Shown: positions 22,891-34,781 of the stretch, piece after piece | Layout: each line of letters starts with the position of its first letter | How positions within the stretch are numbered: position 1 is the stretch's first letter | NCBI GenBank assembly: GCA_011109175.1 | Contig: RDEW01000005.1 | Coordinates: 802,335 to 866,334, forward strand | From: Dicyema japonicum | Lineage: Eukaryota; Dicyemida; Rhombozoa; Dicyemidae | Direction: 5' to 3' | DNA: 64,000 nt | Made by a program: the position numbers and the translations under genes | The notes under the pieces: model-generated | What the model was told of the DNA's origin: nothing | The model's input: only the letters and a program-made list of their open reading frames with translations | The model's database searches: none

Positions 22891-25320
22891 CTAACAATCA
22901 ACGCTAGGCGAACAGGCCGGGCATTTGTCGTTCAAAAAATTCGCGGATTTTATTATTTCGTTGGTCATCACATCTCCCCGAATCTAAACCTAAAGTATGA
23001 GGAATACCGTGAGAGGAATAGATCCCAGCAGTCCTTCAGTCAGAAAGTCGGGGTCTTTAGGATCCCCAGCCTTATAGTACAGCGCCCTAAAGCCATCTGG
23101 GTGGTGTAACAGAGAAATGAGCATCTCCACGGCATATCCAGCACAGGCATAGGAGACCCCCATCCGTACTGTACTACACTGTTGGTCCAAAGTCTGATTC
23201 TCAGACAACCTCTTCACATTAACTTCAATATAACGCTATTAGGGAGTGAACAGTCACAACAGAAGTAGCAGCCAAACTGAAACTTGGCACCCAAGTCCCC
23301 ATCTCCCTCGTCAATTTGGAAACAGCGATGCCTCTGCACGATAAAATGGTCAAACGACATGGCCACGTTAATAAGAGGCTATTCAAGAAATATTGATACC
23401 TTATTAACAGCCAAGCACATAATAATGGGGAATAGACGGGACTCTCGACTGTCCAAAGCGAGAAAGACAACATCGTATTTATCAATCAGAGATTCCAACA
23501 AGTTAAAGTCTTCCTCAAATTTGTTCAGTGAACGTTCTACAAAGTTATATTTTTAATATTTAAAATTATTTTAATTTAAATTTTTAAATTTTAGAAAAAT
23601 ATATAATTTAAATAAAATTTTTTAATGAAAATAATTGGGACTGCCGAGATGAGAAGTCAATAGTAAAAAGCCAAAACATGTTATAAACGCTATTAGGGAG
23701 TAAAGGGAAGAGTAATAGCTGATTTTTTAAATAAAAATAAATAAATTAGACAGCCAAGAAATGTGACCAGCTATTTGGGAGCACATTTCCACAGATAGTA
23801 AGATTAAGTGGGTTCAATTATGTGGACTGCTACCTGAATTTACATTAATTGTGGTAAATAGCTTTAATGCTAAAAAATTAAAAAAAACAAAAAGCGTCAA
23901 ATATAAATAAAAAAATAATAAAATTAAATTTAATAAAAAATAATCTAAATAATAATAAAACTACAAAATCAACTAAACGTCACCTGTGATAGGAATTGAC
24001 CGACCAGGAAGCATAATGGATAAGTCGTGAGCTTCAACCTCCTAAAATAAACAGAACCAAGGAGAACTATAAACAGCAAAATCTTCCTGAGCTTCTTGAC
24101 CACTGCCTCAGCTTTTTTAAGACCAATGTCCTCAGCGTCATAAAGGCACTGTCGGGAGACGTTCGAGCTGGTCACAAACGAGTCATCAATGAAGCCAATC
24201 TTGTAAATATTCCACCCTTCTATTAAACCAGAACCAACGATCAAAATGCGAGCAATATTACAGCCAAGTGTCCCCGCCCCAATAATAAGGCAGCTGGTGT
24301 TCTCAATCCTCTCCAAATCAACCTTCTCCTTTCTATGCCAGTTCATCAAGTTCAGATTAAGCCGATTGCCAAAGTACGAACGACTAAATCACACAAAATC
24401 CAACTATATCGGGTCCAAGGTAGTTGAGAGATTCAATCGACGAGGTTTCTTCTGGTTGAACTGGTCTTTGAGGAGTCCTGTAGGTTTACACTGAGCCACT
24501 ACGTTAAATTACCGTGAAAAAAACGTGTTTTTTCGTCGATCGGAGTCAGTTTTAGTCCAAAATACACAGACTTGACCAATGAATTACCGTTTTCCGTGAT
24601 TCTGATCGCGGCAAACGGAATATTCGGCTGAAAAGTAGCCCTGATTTAGTAAGGAGTAACTACTACCAGTGAATGCAGGCTAGCATAATGGCATTCCGCA
24701 GCGGAAACCCGGGAAATTTATTAGCGGAAAAGTCAAGACGCAGACAAGAAACTGAAAATTAAAAAACGGCGAAAATTGAACTTTGTTCTCCAAAAGTAAG
24801 GATTCCGTGATTTTTGACGGCGGTAAAACGGAATCGGTGTCGTAAAAGTAGAAAAAAATAAAATTATTCTGAAACTCCGCGTTTTTTGAAGCAAATCGGA
24901 GAATCGTCTGTTCTGCTTTTTTAAACTGAAATTTTGCGGCAAAAAAACCTGATCTTCAGATAAAAACTTGTTCAAAGGGAGTTCCTGCACGATTTGGTAA
25001 AATTCCGCGATCCGGAACGACGGAAAGCAGAACCAATACAAAAAATCGAAAAATTTAAAATTCTAAAATTATCCAACATTAACGATGAATGCCAGAATAG
25101 AGAACTGCATGATAAGCTGAGGTCTCTCGAATATTTGGGGGTCCAACAAGGTCGCCATAAACTACGGTTTTGTGGAAGAAAACTTGTTTCGACTTTTCTT
25201 CCACGTGCTTCTGTGCCATTTCACGGAAGGAATTCTTGGAATTCATCAAATAGATTTCTCCGCGAATTCCGACTTCAAAGGGGGACGGTTCAATTCTGAA
25301 TAAAACGGCAAATTACTCAT
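22891..25320 (-). CDS. ATG7: autophagy E1-like enzyme ATG7
   Basis: ATG7 activates ATG12 and ATG8/LC3 for autophagosome growth. The N-terminal domain is spread over 24.5-25.3 kb: YWFCFPSFRIAEF (compare WFCYPAL in animals), then FPGFPLRNAIMLACIHW (compare YPGWPLRN...HRW), then CKPTGLL...LNLSTTLDP. The E1 core follows: LNLNLMNWHRKEK, the nucleotide loop GAGTLGCNIAR, VSRQCLYDAED, YDVVFLALDSRESRLFP, FGCYFCCD, and LDQQCSTVR with the catalytic Cys. It ends in IRGDVM...NDKCPACSPSV. Most introns are 21-26 nt; one is about 450 nt (about 23.54-23.98 kb). At least two one-base frame breaks occur (about 24.73 and 24.50 kb). The start at 25320 is the best candidate, but the first 100 or so codons are poorly conserved. 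Confidence 0.88.
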
Positions 25321-25324
25321 CTAA

Positions 25325-27340
25325 GGATTCCGGTCCGATTATTAAGGAATTTGTTGTTTCCCCGACTAGTGAGGATTTAGTGAAATAGTACTTTTAGTGC
25401 TATAGTGCCCCCAAATTGGCACTGGTTTTTCACTCAACCGTAGTTTTTCCAATTTTCTGGTCGAAATTAATTTCCAAAATTCCGTGTCAATGGTGGTGTT
25501 GAAAGGAACAAATTTCATGAGTTCTTCTATATATTTAGATAATTATTTTAAAGCACCACAACAATCAAATTTTAAATTTTATTAGATAATATTTGATTAC
25601 TTTTTTATTCGATATTAAAATATTTTCTTGTCAATCAAAGTTTTATTTTTTATTTTTTTAGAGAGACTCAATCATTACTGAATGACTGTTTGGACATATA
25701 CTTATTCTGGCCCTGAGGACCCTCCGAACGTGGCCACGGAGGATTTCTTTGTTCTGGACGCTCGCGTTTCCGTGGTCGACCGGGGTAAGACCTCAAGAAC
25801 GTGTAATACTAGGTTAGAGTTTCCAGCAGACAGCGAAAGACTTAACCAAATTCCGAGTACTCCGCAGGTTTCTACCGCGAAACATTTGGTTAAATTTTCT
25901 GTCAAAAAGTGTCTGTATACATAACATCTCTAGCAATAAGGGTTCCCAACCTTAAATCATGTATACTTTTGGTTCCGGTTTGTTTTTTTTGCCAGAGGTT
26001 GGATTTTCCTAAGTGTTCTTTGAAAATGGTGAATGTTCTCCGTATGTGTCTGAGGTTAATTGATTTAAGTAATGGGAAGGTAACGTGCTTTAAGTTAACC
26101 AATTCTCAGAGATATTGTAAGCTCCTCATTTAAAGGTAGTCAATGGAAAGATTTTTGACTCCAAGTGTAAGTGCCCATGGGTGGTGATTTCAACCAGCCG
26201 TTACAGCTCTCAATTATGAATTTGGACCTGTTGAAGCTTTTGTAGGAGAGGGAGAGTGATATGCATGGAGCCAACCTCGAAAGGCATAATTCAGTGTGTA
26301 TTAATTTTTAAGGGTAAAAAAACACAAAAAACCCAAAAAATATGCCAACGGCTATGAAAACCATTCTTGAACATTTCGAGCCAATTTATTTAGACTAATA
26401 GCCGCATCAGCTACCAAACACTTAAACATGATTCTGTTCTGCTCTAAGTTTCGTTCAACTATGACCAAGAATGGAATTTTTTAAATAAAATGTTTTTTTT
26501 AATTTCTTGAGTTTTTGCAAGTTCTTTATCAAAAAATATATTTATCCCTACTTAAAAAAAGTGACCTTATTAGTCGGGAATCCTATATTATTATCGACAG
26601 AATTTAAAAATATTTACTTATTTCCTTCGTTTAGAAGTTCACGTTTATGGTGTCTCCAGAGTCTCCTCCGTTTTCACCCACCATAAAACAAACGAGAGGA
26701 CACAGCTTTCACCCATCATAAAGCAAAGTTGAAATTCCGTGCATTACAAGTACGTCACCACTTCAACCTTGACCACTCAACAGATCGATTAATAATCTGA
26801 TAAACACTTATACTTATAGTCCCACGTGCTTAGAAAAAGAACAAATTTAGATGTCAATTTCTTCCACTGTTCTCGATTATGAGCTAGAGACCTTAATTTC
26901 AACTCTTTTTCGGATTTCTATGACATTATTGGTAAGGTGTCGACGTGGTACGTTTCTTGATCAGTTTACAATCGAAGAAAATGTCTAGAAAACAGAAGAA
27001 GCAGAAGATCAATGTATATCCCTGTTAGATTGGTGGATGTGTACTGATGAGTATCCGCGGACCTTTCAGGTTTTTTAGCTTTTTTCACCAAGGATTTCAT
27101 CCCAGTCTTTTTGGAATAAAAATTCTTCGGAACATCAAACCAGCTTGCTGTCCATTGTTGCACGACTTTACTACGCACAAGGTCCTGGGATGACAGTAGC
27201 GGCGGAGACCTAAAGCCTATTTTCCAAAATCTTATTACTTTCCCCCGGCAGGGCTGTTATATGTAAATCTTCATTTTCACTCCTAAATTGGCTCTTACTC
27301 TCAAATTGAGTAAAACGATGTTAGAAACATAAATATTCCC
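25325..27340. other. intergenic; unassigned open region at 25.68-26.1 kb
   Basis: An 80-codon plus frame (25682-25924) and a 67-codon minus frame (25702-25905) overlap in a less AT-rich patch. Neither was recognised; it may be a LINE remnant. Around 26.66-26.73 kb the phrase TTCACCCA(C/T)CATAAA occurs twice. An open frame at 26966-27178 on the minus strand is also unassigned and could be a 3' exon of the neighbouring gene. Confidence 0.3.
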
Positions 27341-27342
27341 TC

Positions 27343-29066
27343 TCAAATTCGGTTGGAATGAGCCTCCGAGTGATTTGTTGATGGATCCTTCAGCCGTTGG
27401 ACCATTTTAATCAACTTTTGCCTCTCTTCGCATTCTTTTCTAATTATATCCTCACAGTTCTTCACTTTTTCATTCAAACCTAAAATTTCAGCGTTCAGCA
27501 TGTTTTCCTTGTTCTTCATAGAATCTACCACATCGATGTGCTCGTCCAATTTGATAACTGAAAATGAAATAATTTAAAACCAGATTTGTCACGTGTTTGG
27601 TAAAAATTTAATTGTTCTGCTTGCTCTTCCAGTTTTTTAGTCAAAAATTCGACGGATAAATTTAACTGGGAAACTTCAGCCACGTGGCTATTTTTCACTT
27701 TAAGAAGCTAATACGTGGGAGATATGGTTTACTTTGTCCTCAAATTCTTCAGTGAAGTCCGCCAAGGATTGGCCACATGAATCTTCCAAAGATTGGGAGT
27801 AAATCTCTCTAACATAATCCCGCAAAGTACAATCTAGCATTCTCCTCTTCTTTCTTCTTCAGCATGGTTCTGAGTTCGTCAACCTCGACTATTCATAAAC
27901 ACACAGATTGCCTCGGAGAGACTTGTTCTCAGCTTCTTTTATGGCATTCAGCGCATTCAAGTTTCTTGAATTCTCTAAGGCGTTGATTTTCTCATTTGTC
28001 AACTCTTCAACTGCCTTCAGGTTTTGCTCGCTGAATCTAAAAATCAAAAATTCAGAGGTGGCTTTTTAGTTTGATCTTCCAAAGATTTAATTCTTTGCCT
28101 TAAATGTGAGGGAAATAAAAAACTCGGCGGCCAGGTGATTTCCCATCAATTTTTCCTTCAAAATATTTAAATTTTCACAACGTCTTTCCGAGGCTACGAC
28201 TTTTATCAAAAGTTAAACCTTTAAGAGATTTGTTTGATTCAACGGACATCCTATGTAGGAGTTCTACTTTAGAGGAGACATTTATGTGGACTTTATCCAG
28301 TTTTTTCTCCAAAGTTGATAATTGAGATTTTAAATTGGATATTTTCTGTGTTGCTAATAATATTTCGTTACAAATTTTATCTATAAAATAAATATTTTAG
28401 CAATTATGTAACAAGATTAAATCCAAAATATATTAAAAATTATAAAATATTTACATAAAAATAAATAAAATATTCAATAACAAATAATAAAAATAAAATA
28501 TTAAATAAATTTATAAAATAGATAAATTCGTAGATGTCTACGAGATAAAATTAATAAAAAAATAAATAAAATTTAATAAAATTAAAAAAAAAATAAAAAA
28601 TAAATTTAAACTTTGTATATTTTCTTTGTGGGTGATTTTAATGAAAATAATTTAACTTTGTTTTCTCAGGTGACCTAGAAAACTTAGACAATTTTGCATT
28701 AAATTGTTCAACCCATAAAGTCTAAAAAATAATTTCAGTTAAAATAACTTTCTATGAAAGTCTTCCGATTCATCTGATCTCTCATCTTCCTTGACTTCCT
28801 TGTTTTTCAAAAAAGTATAAAATTCTTCCAATTCTCTGTCCAAATTGGTGGAAATATTTGCATTATTGGTTGTCTTCAACTTTGCTTCATACAATGAAAT
28901 CTACTATTATTTGACTTCAACCTTATTCTTAAGCATTTCAAATTCATGGAACATCAGATAACTTATTCCACAGTATCTACAGAAGGTTTCCGCCAATGGC
29001 ATACTAGCGATTTCATCAGGTAAGGGGTTATCACGTGAGTAATCTTTCTCCTGTGAGCTCGTCCAT
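27343..29066 (-). CDS. coiled-coil protein resembling LEKR1
   Basis: The first conserved exon reads PDEIASMPLAETFCRYCGIS, then YLMFHEFEMLK (about 28915-29015). This CxxC-SYL-HEF signature is, from memory, that of LEKR1 (leucine-, glutamate- and lysine-rich protein 1) of cilia-bearing animals. A 21-nt intron near 28.90 kb and a 27-nt intron near 28.74 kb are supported by GT-AG and open frames. The rest is highly charged coiled coil, ending with CEDIIRKECEERQKLIKM (about 27400-27455). The start at 29066 needs one frame correction, and the middle exons (27.6-28.4 kb) were not resolved. Family name moderate, coiled-coil nature firm. Confidence 0.55.
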
Positions 29067-29143
29067 GGAAACAATATTAAAATTTTAAAATTAAAATATT
29101 ATATAAATATTATTATTAAATTGTCCTTGTTATTCCTATAGTA

Positions 29144-29413
29144 TTGACGCGGGAAGGAATTGCAACAAAGTACCACAAGGGTTATCTAAAGCAGTTGGGG
29201 GTAGATAGGAAGCTCCAGGCCTATCTACAGTCCACTGTATTAAAGCGGACCCTAGGGAGCCTGACACTGGAGTATAGTAGGCAGAGCCGGAGATGCCATA
29301 TAGGCAGAGGGTTCAATTTGACAAGGCGCTCTCGGAGTTGTTTCAGCAACCAGAATCGAACCTGCCTAAGGAGGCTGGCGAACAGGCAGACGAAGAAGGT
29401 TGTTGATTATTAA
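29144..29413 (+). CDS. unrecognised basic ORF, perhaps LINE-derived
   Basis: This is an 89-codon open frame, much less AT-rich than its surroundings. It includes EGIATKYHKGYLKQLGVD and LQAYLQSTVLKRTLGSL, then an Arg-rich end. The style resembles LINE-encoded proteins of other invertebrates, but I cannot name it. It lies directly upstream of, and opposite to, the LEKR1-like gene. Confidence 0.3.
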   Translation: MTREGIATKYHKGYLKQLGVDRKLQAYLQSTVLKRTLGSLTLEYSRQSRRCHIGRGFNLTRRSRSCFSNQNRTCLRRLANRQTKKVVDY

Positions 29414-30245
29414 ATATTAAAAAATATTAAGTTTTTATTGTTGGTTAAATAAAGTGGGAATATTATTTTAAATTGATTTAAATTTTGCGTAAATTCTTGT
29501 GTCCTTAGTTCGAAGACAAGTCCTGTTTGCTAATTAAAGAAGATATACATCCCGAAGTAAATCGATTAGTTATAGAATTTAATTTTCCACGTTGAATGTG
29601 TCTTTTCACTACGGCTTCAGAGACAATTGGATCACATGACTCGTTCTAATATGAATAAGGCACAGAGCCCAAGTTGTGAAATTTCAATTTAGTAAAAATA
29701 TTAGTTATTTGGGGTGCATTAAATTTTTTATTATAGAAACAGTTTGGTTTTTTGTCCAGAACATCAGATGTGTCGATATCATCCATTTTTGAGTGAAAGA
29801 GAGGTTAGATTTGTTTGCCTTTGACCATTAGGACTCTACGTGGAGGATCTCTAATAGCGACCCAATATGGCTTCCAACATGTTCGCAAACCTGGAGTTAA
29901 TTTCACTTCAAAGTTAAGCACAAATGTCCAAATTAACAAAATTCAAGTCAGGATTTTTGTTTATTCAACGTTTTGTAGTAAACTCGTGAATTCGATGTCT
30001 CTAACTTCACAGTTTAGTCATTCACTTTAGAAGAATGAAGTCCAAGATGATAATCCTCATAAGCTAAATTGTATTTCGAATCAATCACCTCCCCCATGCT
30101 CATGGGAGGAAGGGAGAGTTTCATATATCATAAAGCTAGGTAGACATATCATGCAATGAGGTATGCCTCATCCTCAACCTTTGACCATATATGTATATGT
30201 GAGTATTATTTCATATCTTACGACCTCCACTAACTTAGTGAGGTA
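29414..30245. other. intergenic, nothing recognised
   Basis: AT-rich spacer without supported feature. Confidence 0.35.
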
Positions 30246-30248
30246 GAC

Positions 30249-30365
30249 CAGTGATCCCCAACTTTTTTGTTGCTGCGGCTTGGAGGTAGATTGTTTACTT
30301 ACAATTTACATATACCATCGTATCAATTGGTCTACAGATCTGCGGCCCGTCGGTTGGAATCACTG
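30249..30365. mobile_element. short hAT-type MITE
   Basis: About 115 bp is bounded by CAGTGATCCCCAAC and GTTGGAATCACTG, which are imperfect inverted repeats of hAT type and like the end at 1373. There is no coding content. Target-site duplication is unclear. Confidence 0.5.
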
Positions 30366-30369
30366 CGTT

Positions 30370-33300
30370 AGGTAACATAAAAGCGCGAGAATTTTTTTTG
30401 ATTTGATAAAAAGATTTGGTGTGCAGTCCTCTTGACTATCCAATCTACCAGTTTTCTCCATGTAACTTTCCTTCTCGAACGTCGTCGCAGTTCATCTAGG
30501 AAAGGACTTGTGTTTAGTGTTCGATGTGGGTCTTTTGAAATTGAAAGTTGCAACCGTAAAGGGGTAGAATAGACAGACTGAGATTACGATAAGGACATAT
30601 TATTAGAGTGTCAACTCACTCAACATATTGATCAATCAAGAACCAGTTTCCTTCTATTGAAGAGGCAGGGGGTAGATAGATGAGGAATCATAAGATAAAT
30701 GTATTTATGTGATAAAGCTCTTCACCTCAACATTCTAACCAAAGGGGTGACTGGTTTTCACAAATGACCCCATTAAGAAAATGTTGTGGTGGACTTTCTA
30801 ATAAAACGGTAAAGACAATCCTTGAGAAGATAATGCTTTCTGTGAGAATTTTTTGGTCTGCGGATCAAATCAATTGGGGAGGGACTCCAGTGAAGAGTCA
30901 AGGCCTTCCAAGGCAGGACCATGTCATCCGAAAGTCCATCAACTATAACTTAACTAGTCGAATGACTTAGAAACAATCAATCCGAGGGGCATGGGGTAGC
31001 TTGACTGCATGGCTATTCCCTCTCAAGATTACGAGCGAGATTTGCTCAAATAGCCAGCAGCGCTCGTAGACATCTACGGAAAAGTCAGTTGTATTTCAGG
31101 CAGTCAAGTCGAAACTCAACTTAAAGACAAGCGTTTTCATTCAACCTGAAACTAAGCAGACATTTTATTCAATAGAAATACGTCACCACCTCAATTTTCA
31201 GATCGATTACCCACGTGGTCAATTTGTCCTCAAATCTCAAAAAATACTGTCAGACTAGATTATCTAATAAAAGAAGCTGTTTGAATGAATGCCATCAGTA
31301 TGGATTGGATCGTAAATTCCCCTGATAGAGCAAAAATACATTCAAACTCAATCGTTAAAGGACTTCTTCCAATAATGACTCATTCATTGCCATCACATTT
31401 TTGTCTGACTAAAGTTCACCATCTTTGTTACTTTTGTCAAATCTTGTAAGGAAATTGTGAATCTATTGTTTCTTAAAGGTCAGCCAATCAGATTATCAGT
31501 GCGAACCAAACTATGCAAGAACTGCGATAAATCGAAATATTTAAATGTCAATTTTTTCAAACTTACATTTTGTGGTTAATGAATAAGATAAAATCATGAA
31601 ATTTCAAACCGCAAATTTATCGGAATGTTAGCCATTTTCAAGTCACTCCTAGTTTTCACTTAAAAATCAATCTTCTCTCTCCTGCTACCCTTTTTCGTTT
31701 GACTGGTTATGTAGAAGACATTTGTCCTGCGTCTCTGCAAAGAACCGGAAACCCATGGAGGAATCCGGATAGGCTTTGAAGAACACCTCGATCAAGCTCC
31801 TGCAGGTATTTTTCGGAGGTACTACCTGAAACCGTGAGATCTCTGGCGGGTCATATGTAAGTTGACTTTTAAGAATTAATCAAGCAAGGTTCAATTTTCT
31901 GCCTAAAAAGCACGTGCTAGGGTAACAACGGGTTTTCTTTGACTACAATATCGATTTATTATGCACAATGCATTTTATTCTCAAAGGCTTGTGATGACTG
32001 TAAAAACTAATGGGGATTCAGAAATGCGAAGATTTACAGTTCTATTGGGGATGCTTACCAACAACTCTGAGATTAAAAGAAAAAATGAAAAAAACTCAAA
32101 AGTCTAATTTTATTGACTAAATGATCAGATATATTAGGTATCGTTTGAATCTCATCGGACGAATCTATTCTCGAAACCCTGAACACTGATGGAAATAGTC
32201 GAAAGTGATTATTTTTCATTGATGATTCCGAGAAGCCACTACCGCCATGTACTTGGTTGCTAATAAAATGGTGTCCTTATCTTATCTGAAAGTTATAACC
32301 CCTCATCCACAGATCTTTGACACACGTGGACAAATGAATAACTAAAAATCGTCAAGTAAAATGAGGTTCCGGGTTCGAATCCCAAAAGGGGTGTTTTTAC
32401 CCTAAAGGTATCTTTGATAAATACCAAAACGTAATTAATCCCCAACCTTAGCTTATAATAAAAGAATTCTATAAATTAGAAAAATCGACTGTGATTGAGT
32501 AATTACAAATTCCCCGAGGGTTTCTTTAAAATGGATTTCGGCTAAAATACGGGTAATTAGATACCGCAGAAGGTGAATACTCCTTCTTTTTCAGGATAGA
32601 CTACAATCAACAAGATTCAAACCACGGGCTTTTTTTCGACTTCTGTATTCTTATCTTTGCGTAGAATTGACCGAGGCTGTAATTTTAAGGAACACAAATA
32701 CTGCTGCGTTGTCGGGTTTTTGCTTATTGCGCAGAATAGATTTGAGGTTCTGAAAAATTAGAAAAATTAGGTACATTCGTGTTTGGATCCATTAAATATT
32801 GCGACGGAACAACATTTGAACCAGTCTCTGCTAAATAAAAATAAAAGCCTTGTAGCATAAGAAAATAAAATATAAATAACGTTGGACCCACCTAACTAAG
32901 TTAAATTAATTTATTTTAAATTACAAAATCTTTTATTTATATAAAGGGAAATATTCTAAATAAAAATAATTTAATATTCAGATTTATTTATAATTTTATT
33001 TATTTATTATTCTTGCTAAACCATTTAAAGTCATAGATATTTTTCAAAATATCCTTCAAAAAATAGTGACACTTTGGTGATATTTGAGTGTCTGTGAGGA
33101 TTTTAATTTTAGTTATTGTAACTAAAAAGTAAAAAAATAATTTAGAATTATTACAAAAATATTACGGTTAGTTACATTTAAATTGGATAATAATTAGTGA
33201 AAACTAGTATTTTAATGGAGTTCATAAATTGAGAATTTGGGAAAGATTTCCTGTTTTGAAGCAGAACAAGATTACTTTAATATAGGCTTACCGATCAAAA

Positions 33301-33655
33301 TGAGATATAAATATTTATGATTTAACAGAAAATTAAATATTTTAGGATGGTCCGTAGAAATAGCTATCGTTTGTGTAAATGCCCACTGTCTCTTATCACT
33401 GATACCCGTTGATAAAGATCTTAATGTTAATTATTGTGATCTTTTTAAGGATAACGAGGATTAGTGGCAGATATTTCTCGAATTGGTTATTATGACTTGC
33501 AAGGCATGGCTTTAACTGTTCAATTTCGTAGTGACGTCTCTTTGTGATTGTCTTGTGAATTAATTCCTACCTGTCAAGGCGAAATGATCACTAGACAATT
33601 GTATTTCAAAATAAGAAAATATGACAGCCTATTAACAAGATTCTATGTATAGCCT
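30370..33655. other. long gene-poor stretch; tRNA-like B box at 32.36 kb
   Basis: No gene was recognised. Around 32,297-32,391 a GGGTTCGAATCCC B-box arm lies between weakly paired ends (ACCCCT.../...AGGGGT). There is no convincing D or anticodon arm, so this is at best a tRNA pseudogene or SINE head. Small open frames at 30368-30553 and 30764-30970 lack motifs. The rest is AT-rich. Confidence 0.35.
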
Positions 33656-33659
33656 GTAG

Positions 33660-33860
33660 CCTTCTCGACTAGCGGAGTCTTCGGGCCCAAGACGGTCTCT
33701 TTTCTAAGATCGCTCGAGTCCATAATAATGAAAGCGAGTAACGAACGTCAGGAAACGGAGTGGTTGTTCCAAAGGATTTCTCTGGCAATTGTCAGGGGAA
33801 ACATCCACTCAATTACCTATCCAATTCTTCATTATGTCCGAATGTTCGCGTATCCGATGC
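33660..33860 (+). mobile_element. LINE-B 3' coding end
   Basis: The frame reads KTVSFLRSLESIIMKASNE, then RQETEWLFQRISLAIVRGN. It is homologous to but more diverged than the 18.1 and 56.7 kb copies. Confidence 0.7.
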
Positions 33861-34779
33861 CTTCTAGTACAGTAAGAATAGAAACGATATCCACATTTAT
33901 GAGATGGGGACATTATACTATAGTGTACAGGTTCTCAGGTGAGTCACCTGCTCGTAGAAAAATGCTACAATTGTAGCCAACGGACCCACCTTCTTTTTTT
34001 GTCAAGAAACTATCTGTAGTTTACCTGGCAGTGATACGGGACGAGTGCTAAGCTTACACTCCCAGTTGTTTCTATTGATCCCCTGCGGAGACTGAGCCAC
34101 ACCCTGATCCCGCCTCCACTTTTCAAGGCTGGCTATCCTCCAACTATAGTGCGCTAGAACCAAGTCATCACCTCAACCTCCTCACCAATTAACCTCGGAA
34201 TTATTAAATGTGTCGTAGTTTTGGAGTTATGTGAGTAACTCCGAACTGATATCATCACATTTCGTATATTAAGACATCTCTCACTGTTAATGATTGATTA
34301 AACATTTATTAGTGGTTAGACTTGTTACTTAAGTCGTTGAGTGATTTCTGCGGCTACAATAACGAATTATGATAACTATAGCTGCCACTTCTATGGGCTG
34401 CATTCAATTTTTTGCTATCCCAGATTCATCAGGACTGATCTCTGGATTTAAAAACAGTTTGGGTACCAAACTAAGCTAAATACCTAAAATGAGCTTTTTT
34501 AATAAGGTAAGCTTATATTTCCCGCCAAAATTATTAACTTAATGAGCTTAGCTAATTACCCCCTCCCCCATCTTTATTATGCCTGTAGCCTTCAATATAG
34601 TCTTAGTTGTCTGATGCTGTCATATATCATTAAAGACGAGAAAGGATCAAAGCAAGAGAAATACTCCTCAAGAAAAAAGGTAGAATGATCTTATAGGTGA
34701 TCACAGAATATAAATTTATTTGTAGTTTTGATTAGTTCTGAAGGCTTTAGACGTGTTGGTGACTGATAGGGGATGCAAG
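33861..34779. other. intergenic, nothing recognised
   Basis: No supported feature. Confidence 0.35.
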
Positions 34780-34781
34780 TA

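Noticed and set aside
28380-28620. Functional AT-rich element or CRISPR-like repeat
   Set aside because: Simple A/T low-complexity only, with no spacer-repeat pattern; the window is eukaryotic.
32297-32391. tRNA gene with GGGTTCGAATCCC arm
   Set aside because: The acceptor pairs only partly and no D or anticodon arm can be drawn. At best a pseudogene.
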